NCBI GenBank assembly: GCA_007135385.1
Contig: SLIY01000143.1
Location: 1-7,112 of the forward strand
Length of the DNA: 7,112 nt
Direction: 5' to 3'
DNA from: Leptolyngbyaceae cyanobacterium CSSed165cm_216
GTDB taxonomy: Bacteria > Cyanobacteriota > Cyanobacteriia > Phormidesmidales > Phormidesmidaceae
The notes under the pieces are model-generated. The model worked only from the letters and a program-made list of their open reading frames with translations, was not told the DNA's origin and made no database searches. Shown in pieces: positions 1-5,011 of this stretch (position 1 is the first letter of the stretch; each line of letters starts with the position of its first letter). The position numbers were made by a program, and so were the translations under genes.

Positions 1-142
1 CACTCGTCTACGTCCCAAAACCCTTGTTGTCCCATAGTTCCGTCGAGGTCATGTTCTCTACTGCACCATGATCTCATATTGAGACAGCCTTTGTGGATTT
101 TTCGAGGTGCCCTTATTTGACTTGAAGTTTTCTGAGGCAGTG
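1..142. other. No gene recognised at the left edge
   Basis: This stretch lies downstream of the brnA stop codon. I see no convincing coding frame, RNA gene or strong terminator. The only structure is a short stem (TCTCA at 72-76, TGAGA at 80-84, 3-nt loop) with no T-tract after it on either strand. Confidence 0.5.
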
Positions 143-418
143 TCAAGACGCTGAATGTAGAGTGGCCGCTTGCTTTTGGGCTTCGGCATAGATTCTCAGT
201 GCCGCTGCCATGTGTCGTTCTGCGCCTTCCCCCTGAGCCTGAAACCAGCCCAAGGTCTCGGCATCCACAGGCACAGCCACCACAGAAACCGTAGATGGGG
301 GCATCCGCAGCGTTGCTTTCGCAAAAAACTCCTCACCCAGGGGTGGAATGTCTGACGTATCAATGTCGTCATCCGTCATGGCATCAATTCTGGCCCAATC
401 GGTTTTTGTTGGCGGCAT
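143..418 (-). CDS. brnA: BrnA-family antitoxin, apparently orphaned
   Basis: BrnA is the DNA-binding antitoxin of the BrnT/BrnA type II system. It neutralises the RNase toxin BrnT and represses its own promoter. The 91-residue product starts MPPTKTDWARIDAM and continues with the family hallmarks DIDTSDIPPLGEEFF, a short beta region, and a C-terminal ETLGWFQAQG...AALRIYAEA segment that fits the ribbon-helix-helix-like DNA-binding end. ATG at 418 is chosen. A TTG at 439 would add seven residues, but those bases also encode the start of the brnT remnant in another frame, so the extension is probably not real. Normally brnT precedes brnA and overlaps or abuts it; here only the first codons of brnT remain, so the antitoxin has no local partner. 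The family call is firm; DNA binding is inferred. Confidence 0.85.
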   Translation of the reverse strand: MPPTKTDWARIDAMTDDDIDTSDIPPLGEEFFAKATLRMPPSTVSVVAVPVDAETLGWFQAQGEGAERHMAAALRIYAEAQKQAATLHSAS

Positions 419-446
419 TTTTCCGTTTATTCCACTCAAACTGCAT
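384..446 (-). pseudogene. brnT: brnT toxin remnant (first codons only)
   Basis: An ATG at 446 opens a 20-codon frame beginning MQFEWNKRKNAANK, which matches the usual BrnT beginning (M-x-FEW-x3-KN-x2-N-x2-KH). The frame then runs into brnA sequence in the wrong phase and stops at 384-386. BrnT is normally about 90 residues, so roughly 75 codons, including all catalytic residues, are missing. The simplest reading is an internal deletion joining the 5' end of brnT to the 5' end of brnA near 400-412. The ATG proposed for brnA (416-418) lies inside the surviving brnT codons. An alternative is a chance 14-residue resemblance, but its position directly upstream of brnA makes that unlikely. Confidence 0.65.
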
Positions 447-465
447 GGACAAAACCGGCCTTATG

Positions 466-630
466 CCTAGAGTAGCTCGGCTTGACACTCCCCGACCTAA
501 AGGTACGGGGATTCTTAGTTCACTGACTGGACTTAGCTAAGCAGGATTCCTCCAACTCAGCCAGAGGTTCAATCTCCCCAAGCGTTAAAGTTCGGGCCTG
601 CCCGGCCCTACTTAGCCCAAGCTGCAAGAT
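466..630 (-). ncRNA. Predicted omega (re)RNA of TnpB with its guide
   Basis: In characterised IS605 TnpB systems the guide RNA scaffold comes from the 3' end of tnpB plus the right end of the element, and the guide is the flanking DNA just outside the right end. Here that gives a scaffold from about 630 down to 482, including the hairpin at 490-510, and a guide of about 16 nt starting at 481 and reading GCCGAGCTACTCTAGG. The 5' limit is a guess based on usual lengths near 130-150 nt. The location is inferred from the family; no transcript evidence exists here. Confidence 0.45.
490..510 (-). repeat. IS right-end hairpin
   Basis: CCCCG-ACCT (490-498) pairs with AGGT (501-504) and CGGGG (506-510) across a 2-nt AA loop, with one bulged A at 505. 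Imperfect subterminal hairpins like this are what the Y1 transposase recognises. This one also falls inside the predicted guide-RNA scaffold. Confidence 0.75.
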
Positions 631-1713
631 GTTGATCGCGGCATTCAAGTCTCTATCCGCTTCATACCCGCAGTGGGGGCATTTATGCGTTCTGACTGAC
701 AACGCTTTCTTTACCCTTTCGCCGCAGCTAGAGCAATTCTGACTGGTGTAATGGGGAGGCACTGCAACAGCAACCTTTCCATACTTGCCAGCAAAATACT
801 CTAGCCAGCGGCGAAATGTTGACCATCCTGCATCACTGATCGACTTAGCTAGGCGGCGATTCTTAACCAGCCCTTTCAAATTCAAGTCTTCGTAGGCGAT
901 CAAATCGTTAGATTGACACAGGCGGAGGGCTTGATTCTTTAGCCACTCTGATCGCTGCCTACTTACCCTTAAATGCTTGAGAGCATATCGCTTTCTAGCC
1001 TTGTGATAGTTCTTGGACTGAGGCTTGACTCCTTTGCGAAATTTCCTAGACTTTCTGCGGTTGGCTCTGCTCAACTGTTGTTCAGCTTGGCGGTAAAACT
1101 TGGGTACTGCGACAACTTCGCCGCCGCTTGTGGCGATGAAGTATCTCAGCCCCAGGTCAATGCCGACAGTGCTCCCAGCGGGTTCGGACTCAACGGTGGG
1201 CGAGTCTACCTGAATGCAGAACTGCACATAGTAGCCATCGGCCCGCCGTACCAACCTCACCCGCTTGATACTGGACTCGTCGTAGTGAGCCAGGTCGTAG
1301 GTGCCAATCAGGCGCAGTTCGCCGATAGCAAAGCCATCCGTGAACTTGATTCGCTTTGGCCCAATCAGCTTCCAGCCAGAGGTTTTGTACTCCACTGAGC
1401 GTGCGTGCTTTTTGAACCTTGGAAAACCCTTCTTACCTTTGACCTTTGCCTTGCAGTTTTCGTAGAACCGACTGATTGCAGACCAGGCCCGCTCAGCCGA
1501 AGCTTGACGCGCCATGGAGTTGAGCTTTTTGGCAAACGGAAATTCCTCAGCCAACTCCTTGCAGAGCTTGTTGAGGTCATACTTGCCCACCCCCTTGTTA
1601 TCCATCCAATAGCGCAAAGCCTTGTTCCGCAAGAATTGTGCGGTCCTGATAGCTTCGTCTATGGCGGAGGCTTGAGCAGGCTTTGCCCGCGCCTTGAACT
1701 CTAGTACAATCAT
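520..1713 (-). CDS. tnpB: TnpB RNA-guided endonuclease (IS605 OrfB family)
   Basis: TnpB is a compact RNA-guided DNA nuclease, ancestor of Cas12, that cuts at a target matching the sequence flanking its element and helps retain the transposon. The 397-residue frame is intact. The N-terminal OrfB helix-turn-helix/wedge region covers about residues 1-170. RuvC-I is GIDLGLRYF (catalytic D186), RuvC-II is AYEDLNLKG (E275), and RuvC-III is ADRDLNAAINI (D355). Between II and III lies the zinc ribbon with C327, C330, C345 and C348. All catalytic and zinc residues are present, so the enzyme may be active. The length fits the usual 370-420. Start ATG at 1713 is preceded by a weak TAAGAG. The 3' end probably overlaps its own guide RNA. 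No TnpA accompanies it. Confidence 0.95.
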   Translation of the reverse strand: MIVLEFKARAKPAQASAIDEAIRTAQFLRNKALRYWMDNKGVGKYDLNKLCKELAEEFPFAKKLNSMARQASAERAWSAISRFYENCKAKVKGKKGFPRFKKHARSVEYKTSGWKLIGPKRIKFTDGFAIGELRLIGTYDLAHYDESSIKRVRLVRRADGYYVQFCIQVDSPTVESEPAGSTVGIDLGLRYFIATSGGEVVAVPKFYRQAEQQLSRANRRKSRKFRKGVKPQSKNYHKARKRYALKHLRVSRQRSEWLKNQALRLCQSNDLIAYEDLNLKGLVKNRRLAKSISDAGWSTFRRWLEYFAGKYGKVAVAVPPHYTSQNCSSCGERVKKALSVRTHKCPHCGYEADRDLNAAINILQLGLSRAGQARTLTLGEIEPLAELEESCLAKSSQ

Positions 1714-1717
1714 ACTC

Positions 1718-1740
1718 TTATGCTAGCATGCTCAGCATAA
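1718..1740. repeat. Left-end palindrome upstream of tnpB
   Basis: TTATGCT (1718-1724) and AGCATAA (1734-1740) form a 7-bp inverted repeat. The interval holds the smaller palindromes GCTAGC and GCATGC. It lies 4 bp upstream of the tnpB start codon. It could be a second transposase-binding structure or a control site for tnpB translation; which is unknown. Confidence 0.5.
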
Positions 1741-1742
1741 AT

Positions 1743-1758
1743 CCGTCCTAAAGGACGG
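1743..1758 (-). repeat. IS left-end hairpin
   Basis: CCGTCC (1743-1748) pairs with GGACGG (1753-1758) around a TAAA loop, 22 bases inside the proposed left boundary. It shares the CCTAAAGG core with the right-end hairpin, as expected for two ends recognised by the same transposase. Confidence 0.7.
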
Positions 1759-1762
1759 GGTT

Positions 1763-1963
1763 TTAGACCCATCGTTTTTGATAAACATCATCCTCGGCGT
1801 TATCCCACACGGCATCTAGAGAGGGCTGGCTGGCCTGTGCCCAAAAATCAGCCTCATCATCCGGGAGCAGGGTGACCGGAAGCTTTGTCCCTTCTGGCAA
1901 TTCCGTGGATTCTAGTAGCTCAATTTTTCCGTGATGAACCGTAGCCCAAAGCGTTCTTAGCAT
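1763..1963 (-). CDS. Small AF2212/DUF104-like antitoxin, C-terminus replaced by the IS
   Basis: The 66-residue protein begins MLRTLWATVHHGKIELLE and continues ELPEGTKLPVTLLPDD, the beta-strand pattern of small cyanobacterial antitoxins, and then an acidic tail SLDAVWDNAEDDVY. Members usually end shortly after this with a sequence such as AELL. Here the last five codons (QKRWV) and the stop come from the left end of the insertion sequence. Joining Tyr61 to the sequence beyond the other end of the element (481 downward) gives A-E-L-L and a TAG at 467-469, which restores a 65-residue protein. The structured part is intact, so it may still fold. ATG at 1963 has no clear ribosome site. The 124 bp upstream (1964-2087) contain no gene that I can see. 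The partner toxin is not identified. The family name is from memory of the pattern. Confidence 0.7.
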   Translation of the reverse strand: MLRTLWATVHHGKIELLESTELPEGTKLPVTLLPDDEADFWAQASQPSLDAVWDNAEDDVYQKRWV

Positions 1964-2087
1964 TGTGGTTGCAACTATCGTTGTCTCTCAATTTTATGCG
2001 TTAGCTGCGATGTATTCGACTCACCTCAATCCTGACCCACGTTAGTTTGGCCGCAGGCAAAACGACTAATGCCCACGACAGCTCAGG

Positions 2088-2450
2088 CTATTCTATGGAT
2101 GAGGGGTTGTTGATTTGGGTTCTGAGCCAGGTGCGAAAGTTGATTTCGGCGGCGACTTCATCCGTCTGGCAGGTGGTCAGGAATTGGTAGAGATCGTCTT
2201 TGGCGACCATAGGGAAGGTGGGGGAGATATTGCATTCCCCATACCCTCCATCCCGCAGTTGATAGATGCGCCAAACCCTGCCGTTAAATCGCCAAAACCT
2301 GCCGTTAAATCGCCAAAACTCCGGCACCCCCATCGCCGCATACAGGGCAGTCTTGCTAAGTGGTTTTGGGCCTTGGTCTAGAGCTTGAGGGGGTGCTGGG
2401 GCGATCGCCAGGACTGGAATCAAAAGACCGGCAGAGTGGTCGCCACCCAT
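2088..2450 (-). pseudogene. C-terminal fragment of a Uma2/DUF820-family protein
   Basis: Uma2 proteins are PD-(D/E)XK-nuclease-fold proteins, abundant in cyanobacteria, usually 180-220 residues, with no settled role. Only the second half is recognisable here: LSKTALYAAMGVPEFWRFNGR, then IYQLRDGGYGECNISPTFP, and a C-terminal DLYQFL...FRTWLRTQI. The first 31 residues of the open frame do not resemble the family, and the frame opens only 9 bp after the DUF4336 gene's stop codon, so the N-terminal half with most active-site residues is missing. A 21-bp tandem duplication within it adds seven residues (FWRFNGR). I call it a decayed fragment. A divergent short gene using ATG 2450 is possible but less likely. 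Confidence 0.65.
2277..2318. repeat. 21-bp perfect tandem duplication inside the Uma2 fragment
   Basis: Two identical 21-bp copies lie at 2277-2297 and 2298-2318 (each CCTGCCGTTAAATCGCCAAA plus A), preceded by a degraded partial copy around 2269-2280. The unit is a multiple of three, so it duplicates FWRFNGR without breaking the frame. Replication slippage is the likely origin. Confidence 0.9.
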
Positions 2451-2459
2451 GGCGTCGGC

Positions 2460-3665
2460 TTAGGAAATCTTCTCGAGGGGCTGTCGGGGTCGGGCAATCC
2501 TTGCCTTTAGCAGAGTAGCTTCAATTTGCTGGAGCAGACCAAAATCAGCCCCGGGAATGGTTTGGGGGTGGTCATAGGCGGGGGAGGTTAAGACTTGAAA
2601 GGCCTCTAGTAGTTGGGTTGGCCCTGCCAGGATGGGTGCCTGCAAGTGGGCGGGGATAATCTGCTCAAACTGCCAGGTGGCGATGTGCTGCGCCCAGGTC
2701 ATCACCTCCTCTGGACCCCGGTTAAAGATCAAAGTTTGCAAGATGGGGGCGACCTGTAACTGACCATGCTTGTGCAGCGCCTGAAAGGACTGTTGCCAAC
2801 CGGGTTGCCAGCGAAAGGGGTAAAGGCCAAAGTAGTTGCGGCGGGAGCGATCGGGGGAGGCTTTGGCTTCCTCCAGCATTTCCCCGGTGGTCGCTACATC
2901 CAGGGTGCTGGGACGAAAGTAAAAGGCAAATAGGGCAATGCGCTGCCAACCCTTGCGGCGGTTTTCTGGGGTATCGACAATGGGGTCTGTGGCGGTATCT
3001 CTGGCATGGAACAGCAACGGGTAAGCGTCGAGGTCTAGCACTGCTGGCGGTTCTGCTGAAATCGACACCAGAGCATCGGTCACCAGCAGGGTGCGGCTGG
3101 CTCGGTGAAAACAGGCAGTTTCCCCAAAGGGACCGAGGCCCAGGTCAATGGGGGAAAGGGTGGCATAGTCCACTTGGTCAGCAAAGGGGGCCTGGGCACT
3201 AATGGCGGGGAGCAAATGGGTGCGATCGCGGGGTAGACCCAGCCAGGGCAGCGGTAAATTCAGCGGAAAGCTCCACTGGTTGGGGGTGACATACACCTGG
3301 GCCTGGGGAAACCGCCGGGCAAATGGACCGACAAAGGCCTTGTGCTCGATGCCGGTGACCGTGGACAAAATGATGTAGGTGACAGGCCCAAACTTTTGCT
3401 CCAGTTCTTGCACCAGGGCCAGGCACTCTGGGGTGGGGGCCACCGGGGAATACACCAGCAACCCCTGGGGCTCTAAGCGCACCACGGTCATGCGAATCGG
3501 TACCACCACATAAAAAATCCCCTGGAATTGGTCAAAGGTCCATACGGTATCTGGTACCACTTCGGTGCGCAGGGTAGGGCGCTGACCATAGGGATAGAGG
3601 GGAACTACCGGCCACAAGGGCCAGGCGCGATCGCGGCGATAGTCTGGAGCTAGGGAGGTGGGCAT
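2460..3665 (-). CDS. DUF4336 domain protein (metallo-beta-lactamase-like fold)
   Basis: From the chosen start (ATG 3665, MPTSLAPDYRRDRAWPLWP) the product has 401 residues. The DUF4336 pattern is clear: WPLWPVVPLYPYGQRPTLR, then VWTFDQFQGIFYVVVPIRM, then LVYSPVAPTPECLALVQEL, then YIILSTVTGIEHKAFVGPF, and later TLLVTDALV and a C-terminal IIPAHLQAPI. The order of His and Asp points (EHK, CFH, VTDA, PAH) suggests a metallo-beta-lactamase-like fold whose metal site is incomplete. No function is established. The frame stays open upstream to an ATG at 3899, but the extra 78 residues are a translation of purine-rich repeat DNA and lack family similarity. The upstream gene is on the same strand 238 bp away, so a shared transcript is possible. 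Its stop lies 9 bp before the Uma2 fragment. Confidence 0.85.
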   Translation of the reverse strand: MPTSLAPDYRRDRAWPLWPVVPLYPYGQRPTLRTEVVPDTVWTFDQFQGIFYVVVPIRMTVVRLEPQGLLVYSPVAPTPECLALVQELEQKFGPVTYIILSTVTGIEHKAFVGPFARRFPQAQVYVTPNQWSFPLNLPLPWLGLPRDRTHLLPAISAQAPFADQVDYATLSPIDLGLGPFGETACFHRASRTLLVTDALVSISAEPPAVLDLDAYPLLFHARDTATDPIVDTPENRRKGWQRIALFAFYFRPSTLDVATTGEMLEEAKASPDRSRRNYFGLYPFRWQPGWQQSFQALHKHGQLQVAPILQTLIFNRGPEEVMTWAQHIATWQFEQIIPAHLQAPILAGPTQLLEAFQVLTSPAYDHPQTIPGADFGLLQQIEATLLKARIARPRQPLEKIS

Positions 3666-3903
3666 TAAAGGCAGAAGGCAAAAGACAGAAGACAGAAGAA
3701 CGAAGAACGGAAAACGTAGGGCATAGCCCGTGCGAAGCAGCAGAACGAAGAATATGGCTGGGATTAGCTCATTCCTCAGCAGCCACTCTGACTTAGAGGA
3801 ATCAGAGGGTTGAAAGTAATCTGACAGTTTTTTTCGCTTTTCTATCTTCGTTTTTCCCTCTTTCTTAGGGTATTCTAAGCCGCTGGGCGCTAGGGGCAAG
3901 GAA
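3666..3903. other. 238-bp spacer between two minus-strand genes
   Basis: It holds the purine-rich tract, a small GGGC-ATA-GCCC palindrome (3719-3729) followed by GTGCGAAGC, a dispersed-repeat-like motif, and an inverted repeat CTCTGA (3786-3791) / TCAGAG (3802-3807). Any promoter for the DUF4336 gene should lie here, but I cannot pick convincing -35/-10 boxes. Confidence 0.45.
3668..3716. repeat. Purine-rich degenerate repeat tract
   Basis: The tract consists of variations on GGCAGAA, GACAGAA and GAACGAA units. A related fragment, CAGAACGAAGAA, recurs near 3740. Such low-complexity tracts occur between genes in many filamentous cyanobacteria. It lies directly upstream of the DUF4336 start, so it occupies that gene's leader and probably also explains the misleading open frame upstream. 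Confidence 0.6.
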
Positions 3904-4581
3904 TTACCGTTCTGCCCGTTGCCACTGGCTAAGCACTTGGGCGGGCTCTATGGAGGGTTGAGGGGTGCCAAACTGCGGCTGCCAGTGGCCTTGCCGTCGC
4001 TGCCAGGCGGTGGCTGAAAAGCCAGTGAAAGGGGCTAGGTTTAACTGGGGCGATCGCCCGTCTTGCACTACCACCGCCCAGTCGGCAGCTACCATACCGA
4101 CCCCCTGAACCGTTCCTACGACTGGGTGCCAGACTTGCAGCGGCCCTGCCCCGATTCGCTGCCAGTGCTCCAAAAAAGTGTGGGTTACCCCAGCGTCATC
4201 CTCACAGGTACCCTGTTCTAAAAATTCGTGGGGTCCCAGCCAGGTGTAGTGGCTGGTGTCCGGTCGCTGCCGAGGGGTAATGGCCAGGCCGTGGTGCCAG
4301 GTACAAGTACCCTGGGTATCGTCCATCGCTGACCAGGTAAAGGTACCGGCAAAACCCAGCAGGTCTACGTCAAACCGCTGCCGCCAGGGTAGCGTGCGGT
4401 AGTGGTCTGGGGCCAGCGGTGCTGTCAAGAGCTCCGGGAACCACTGGCGCACATCGGCAAAATCTGTTTCGGCTTGCAGCCAAAGCACCGACTGGGTGGT
4501 CTCTTTAACCCCTTGATCAAACTGGATAAATCGCCGCTGCCAGATACCGTAGAAAGGATTGTGGGGCATCAGCCCAGGCAT
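3904..4581 (-). CDS. Hypothetical protein resembling the HRI1 family (beta-barrel-like)
   Basis: The 225-residue soluble protein is rich in Trp, Gln and His and has no signal peptide or membrane segment. The start MPHNPFYGIWQRRFIQF, the segment TTQSVLWLQAETDFADVR, and the later FAGTFTW...CTWHHGLAITP...FLEQG and FLEHWQRI pattern recall bacterial and fungal proteins grouped with HRI1, which fold as lipocalin-like beta barrels. That comparison is from memory and only moderately certain. The molecular role of the family is unknown to me. ATG 4581 is taken; ATG 4569 (MPHNPF) is equally possible, and neither has a clear ribosome site. It is divergent from the MNT antitoxin gene, so the two share the control region 4582-4660. 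Genes downstream lie on the same strand. Confidence 0.7.
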   Translation of the reverse strand: MPGLMPHNPFYGIWQRRFIQFDQGVKETTQSVLWLQAETDFADVRQWFPELLTAPLAPDHYRTLPWRQRFDVDLLGFAGTFTWSAMDDTQGTCTWHHGLAITPRQRPDTSHYTWLGPHEFLEQGTCEDDAGVTHTFLEHWQRIGAGPLQVWHPVVGTVQGVGMVAADWAVVVQDGRSPQLNLAPFTGFSATAWQRRQGHWQPQFGTPQPSIEPAQVLSQWQRAER

Positions 4582-4610
4582 TTGTAGTTGAATGTACCTT
4601 AAACTAAGAT
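4582..4610 (+). promoter_or_regulatory. Candidate promoter for the MNT/HEPN operon
   Basis: TTGTAG (4582-4587) and TAAGAT (4605-4610) are separated by 17 bp, the optimal sigma-70 spacing. The matches to consensus are 3/6 and 4/6, so this is weak. The start point would fall near 4617, at the beginning of the inverted repeat, which fits autorepression. Confidence 0.35.
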
Positions 4611-4616
4611 AACCCT

Positions 4617-4644
4617 TTGATGATAAACGTCATCTTGTCATCAA
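4617..4644. promoter_or_regulatory. Candidate operator: 7-bp inverted repeat before the MNT/HEPN operon
   Basis: TTGATGA (4617-4623) and TCATCAA (4638-4644) are perfect inverted repeats with a 14-bp gap. A further TCATC (4630-4634) sits inside, so GTCATC occurs twice 8 bp apart. The position between the candidate promoter and the start codon at 4661 is right for autoregulation of a toxin-antitoxin operon, and the site could also affect the divergent gene. The binding protein is not known. Confidence 0.5.
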
Positions 4645-4660
4645 TCTTTTGGTTTGTCTA

Positions 4661-5011
4661 ATGGATATACAGACCGTGGCCGATTTGTCCCTCAAGGAAA
4701 ATGATAGACTGGCCATTGAGGCTGCTGCTAATCTTTTATTGGCTCAGTTTCCTGTAGATCAAGTCATTTTGTATGGGTCTAAGGTAACAGGCCATGACAC
4801 CGATGAATCGGATATAGACCTGTTGATTCTCACCAGGCAAGCGCTATCTTGGCAGGAACGAGACACCATTACAGATGCGTTGTTTGATCTAGAGTTGGCC
4901 TACGACGTAGTTATCAGCACTCTAGTTGTACCAAGGAATGAGTGGCTAACAGGCTACTGCGAACTTTTGCCCATCCACCATGAAATTAGTCGCTATGGTG
5001 TGGCTGCTTGA
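4661..5011 (+). CDS. mntA: MNT-type nucleotidyltransferase antitoxin
   Basis: MNT proteins are minimal DNA-polymerase-beta-fold nucleotidyltransferases. In MNT/HEPN type VII systems they transfer AMP to a tyrosine of the HEPN toxin and silence it. The 116-residue protein carries the signature G39-S40-K...D51-I-D53 (GSx10DxD), with a third likely acidic ligand, D82, in YDVVIS. The catalytic set appears complete. ATG 4661 (MDIQTVADLS) is chosen over a TTG at 4649, because ATG fits the family length. The stop TGA overlaps the next start (TGATG at 5009-5013), so toxin translation is probably coupled. The partner toxin gene has a nonsense mutation, leaving this antitoxin possibly without a functional target. 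The gene looks AT-richer than its neighbours and lies in a HIP1-free stretch, which hints at acquisition. Confidence 0.85.
   Translation: MDIQTVADLSLKENDRLAIEAAANLLLAQFPVDQVILYGSKVTGHDTDESDIDLLILTRQALSWQERDTITDALFDLELAYDVVISTLVVPRNEWLTGYCELLPIHHEISRYGVAA

Larger units (their letters stand above)
482..1780 (-). mobile_element. IS200/IS605-superfamily element carrying only tnpB (IS1341-like)
   Basis: The element is about 1.3 kb, lacks terminal inverted repeats and shows no target duplication, as expected for HUH single-strand transposition. The right end (low coordinates) has a hairpin at 490-510 and finishes GGGGAGTGTCAA on the minus strand, a typical ending for this superfamily, giving a boundary at 482. 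The left end carries a hairpin (1743-1758) and palindrome (1718-1740). I place its boundary at 1780, just 3' of a TTTAT target. Excising 482-1780 rejoins the interrupted antitoxin gene in frame with a family-like ending, which supports both ends. No tnpA is present, so movement would need a Y1 transposase in trans. The left boundary is less certain than the right. Confidence 0.75.

Noticed and set aside
72..84. Terminator downstream of brnA
   Set aside because: The stem is only 5 bp and no T-tract follows it on either strand.
419..439. TTG start giving brnA seven more residues
   Set aside because: These bases encode the brnT start in another frame, and ATG 418 fits the family beginning.
973..1398. 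141-codon open frame on the plus strand within tnpB
   Set aside because: It is antisense to an intact TnpB with all catalytic motifs, and its translation resembles nothing.
482..1780. Inverted terminal repeats or target duplication of a DDE-type insertion sequence
   Set aside because: Neither is present; hairpin ends and a TCAA terminus fit the single-strand IS200/IS605 mechanism instead.
3786..3807. Inverted repeat CTCTGA/TCAGAG as a terminator of the HRI1-like gene
   Set aside because: The stem is short, the loop is 10 nt, and no T-run follows on the minus strand.
2460..3899. Single 479-codon gene starting at ATG 3899
   Set aside because: The first 78 codons are translated repeat DNA with no family likeness; ATG 3665 gives the normal DUF4336 start.
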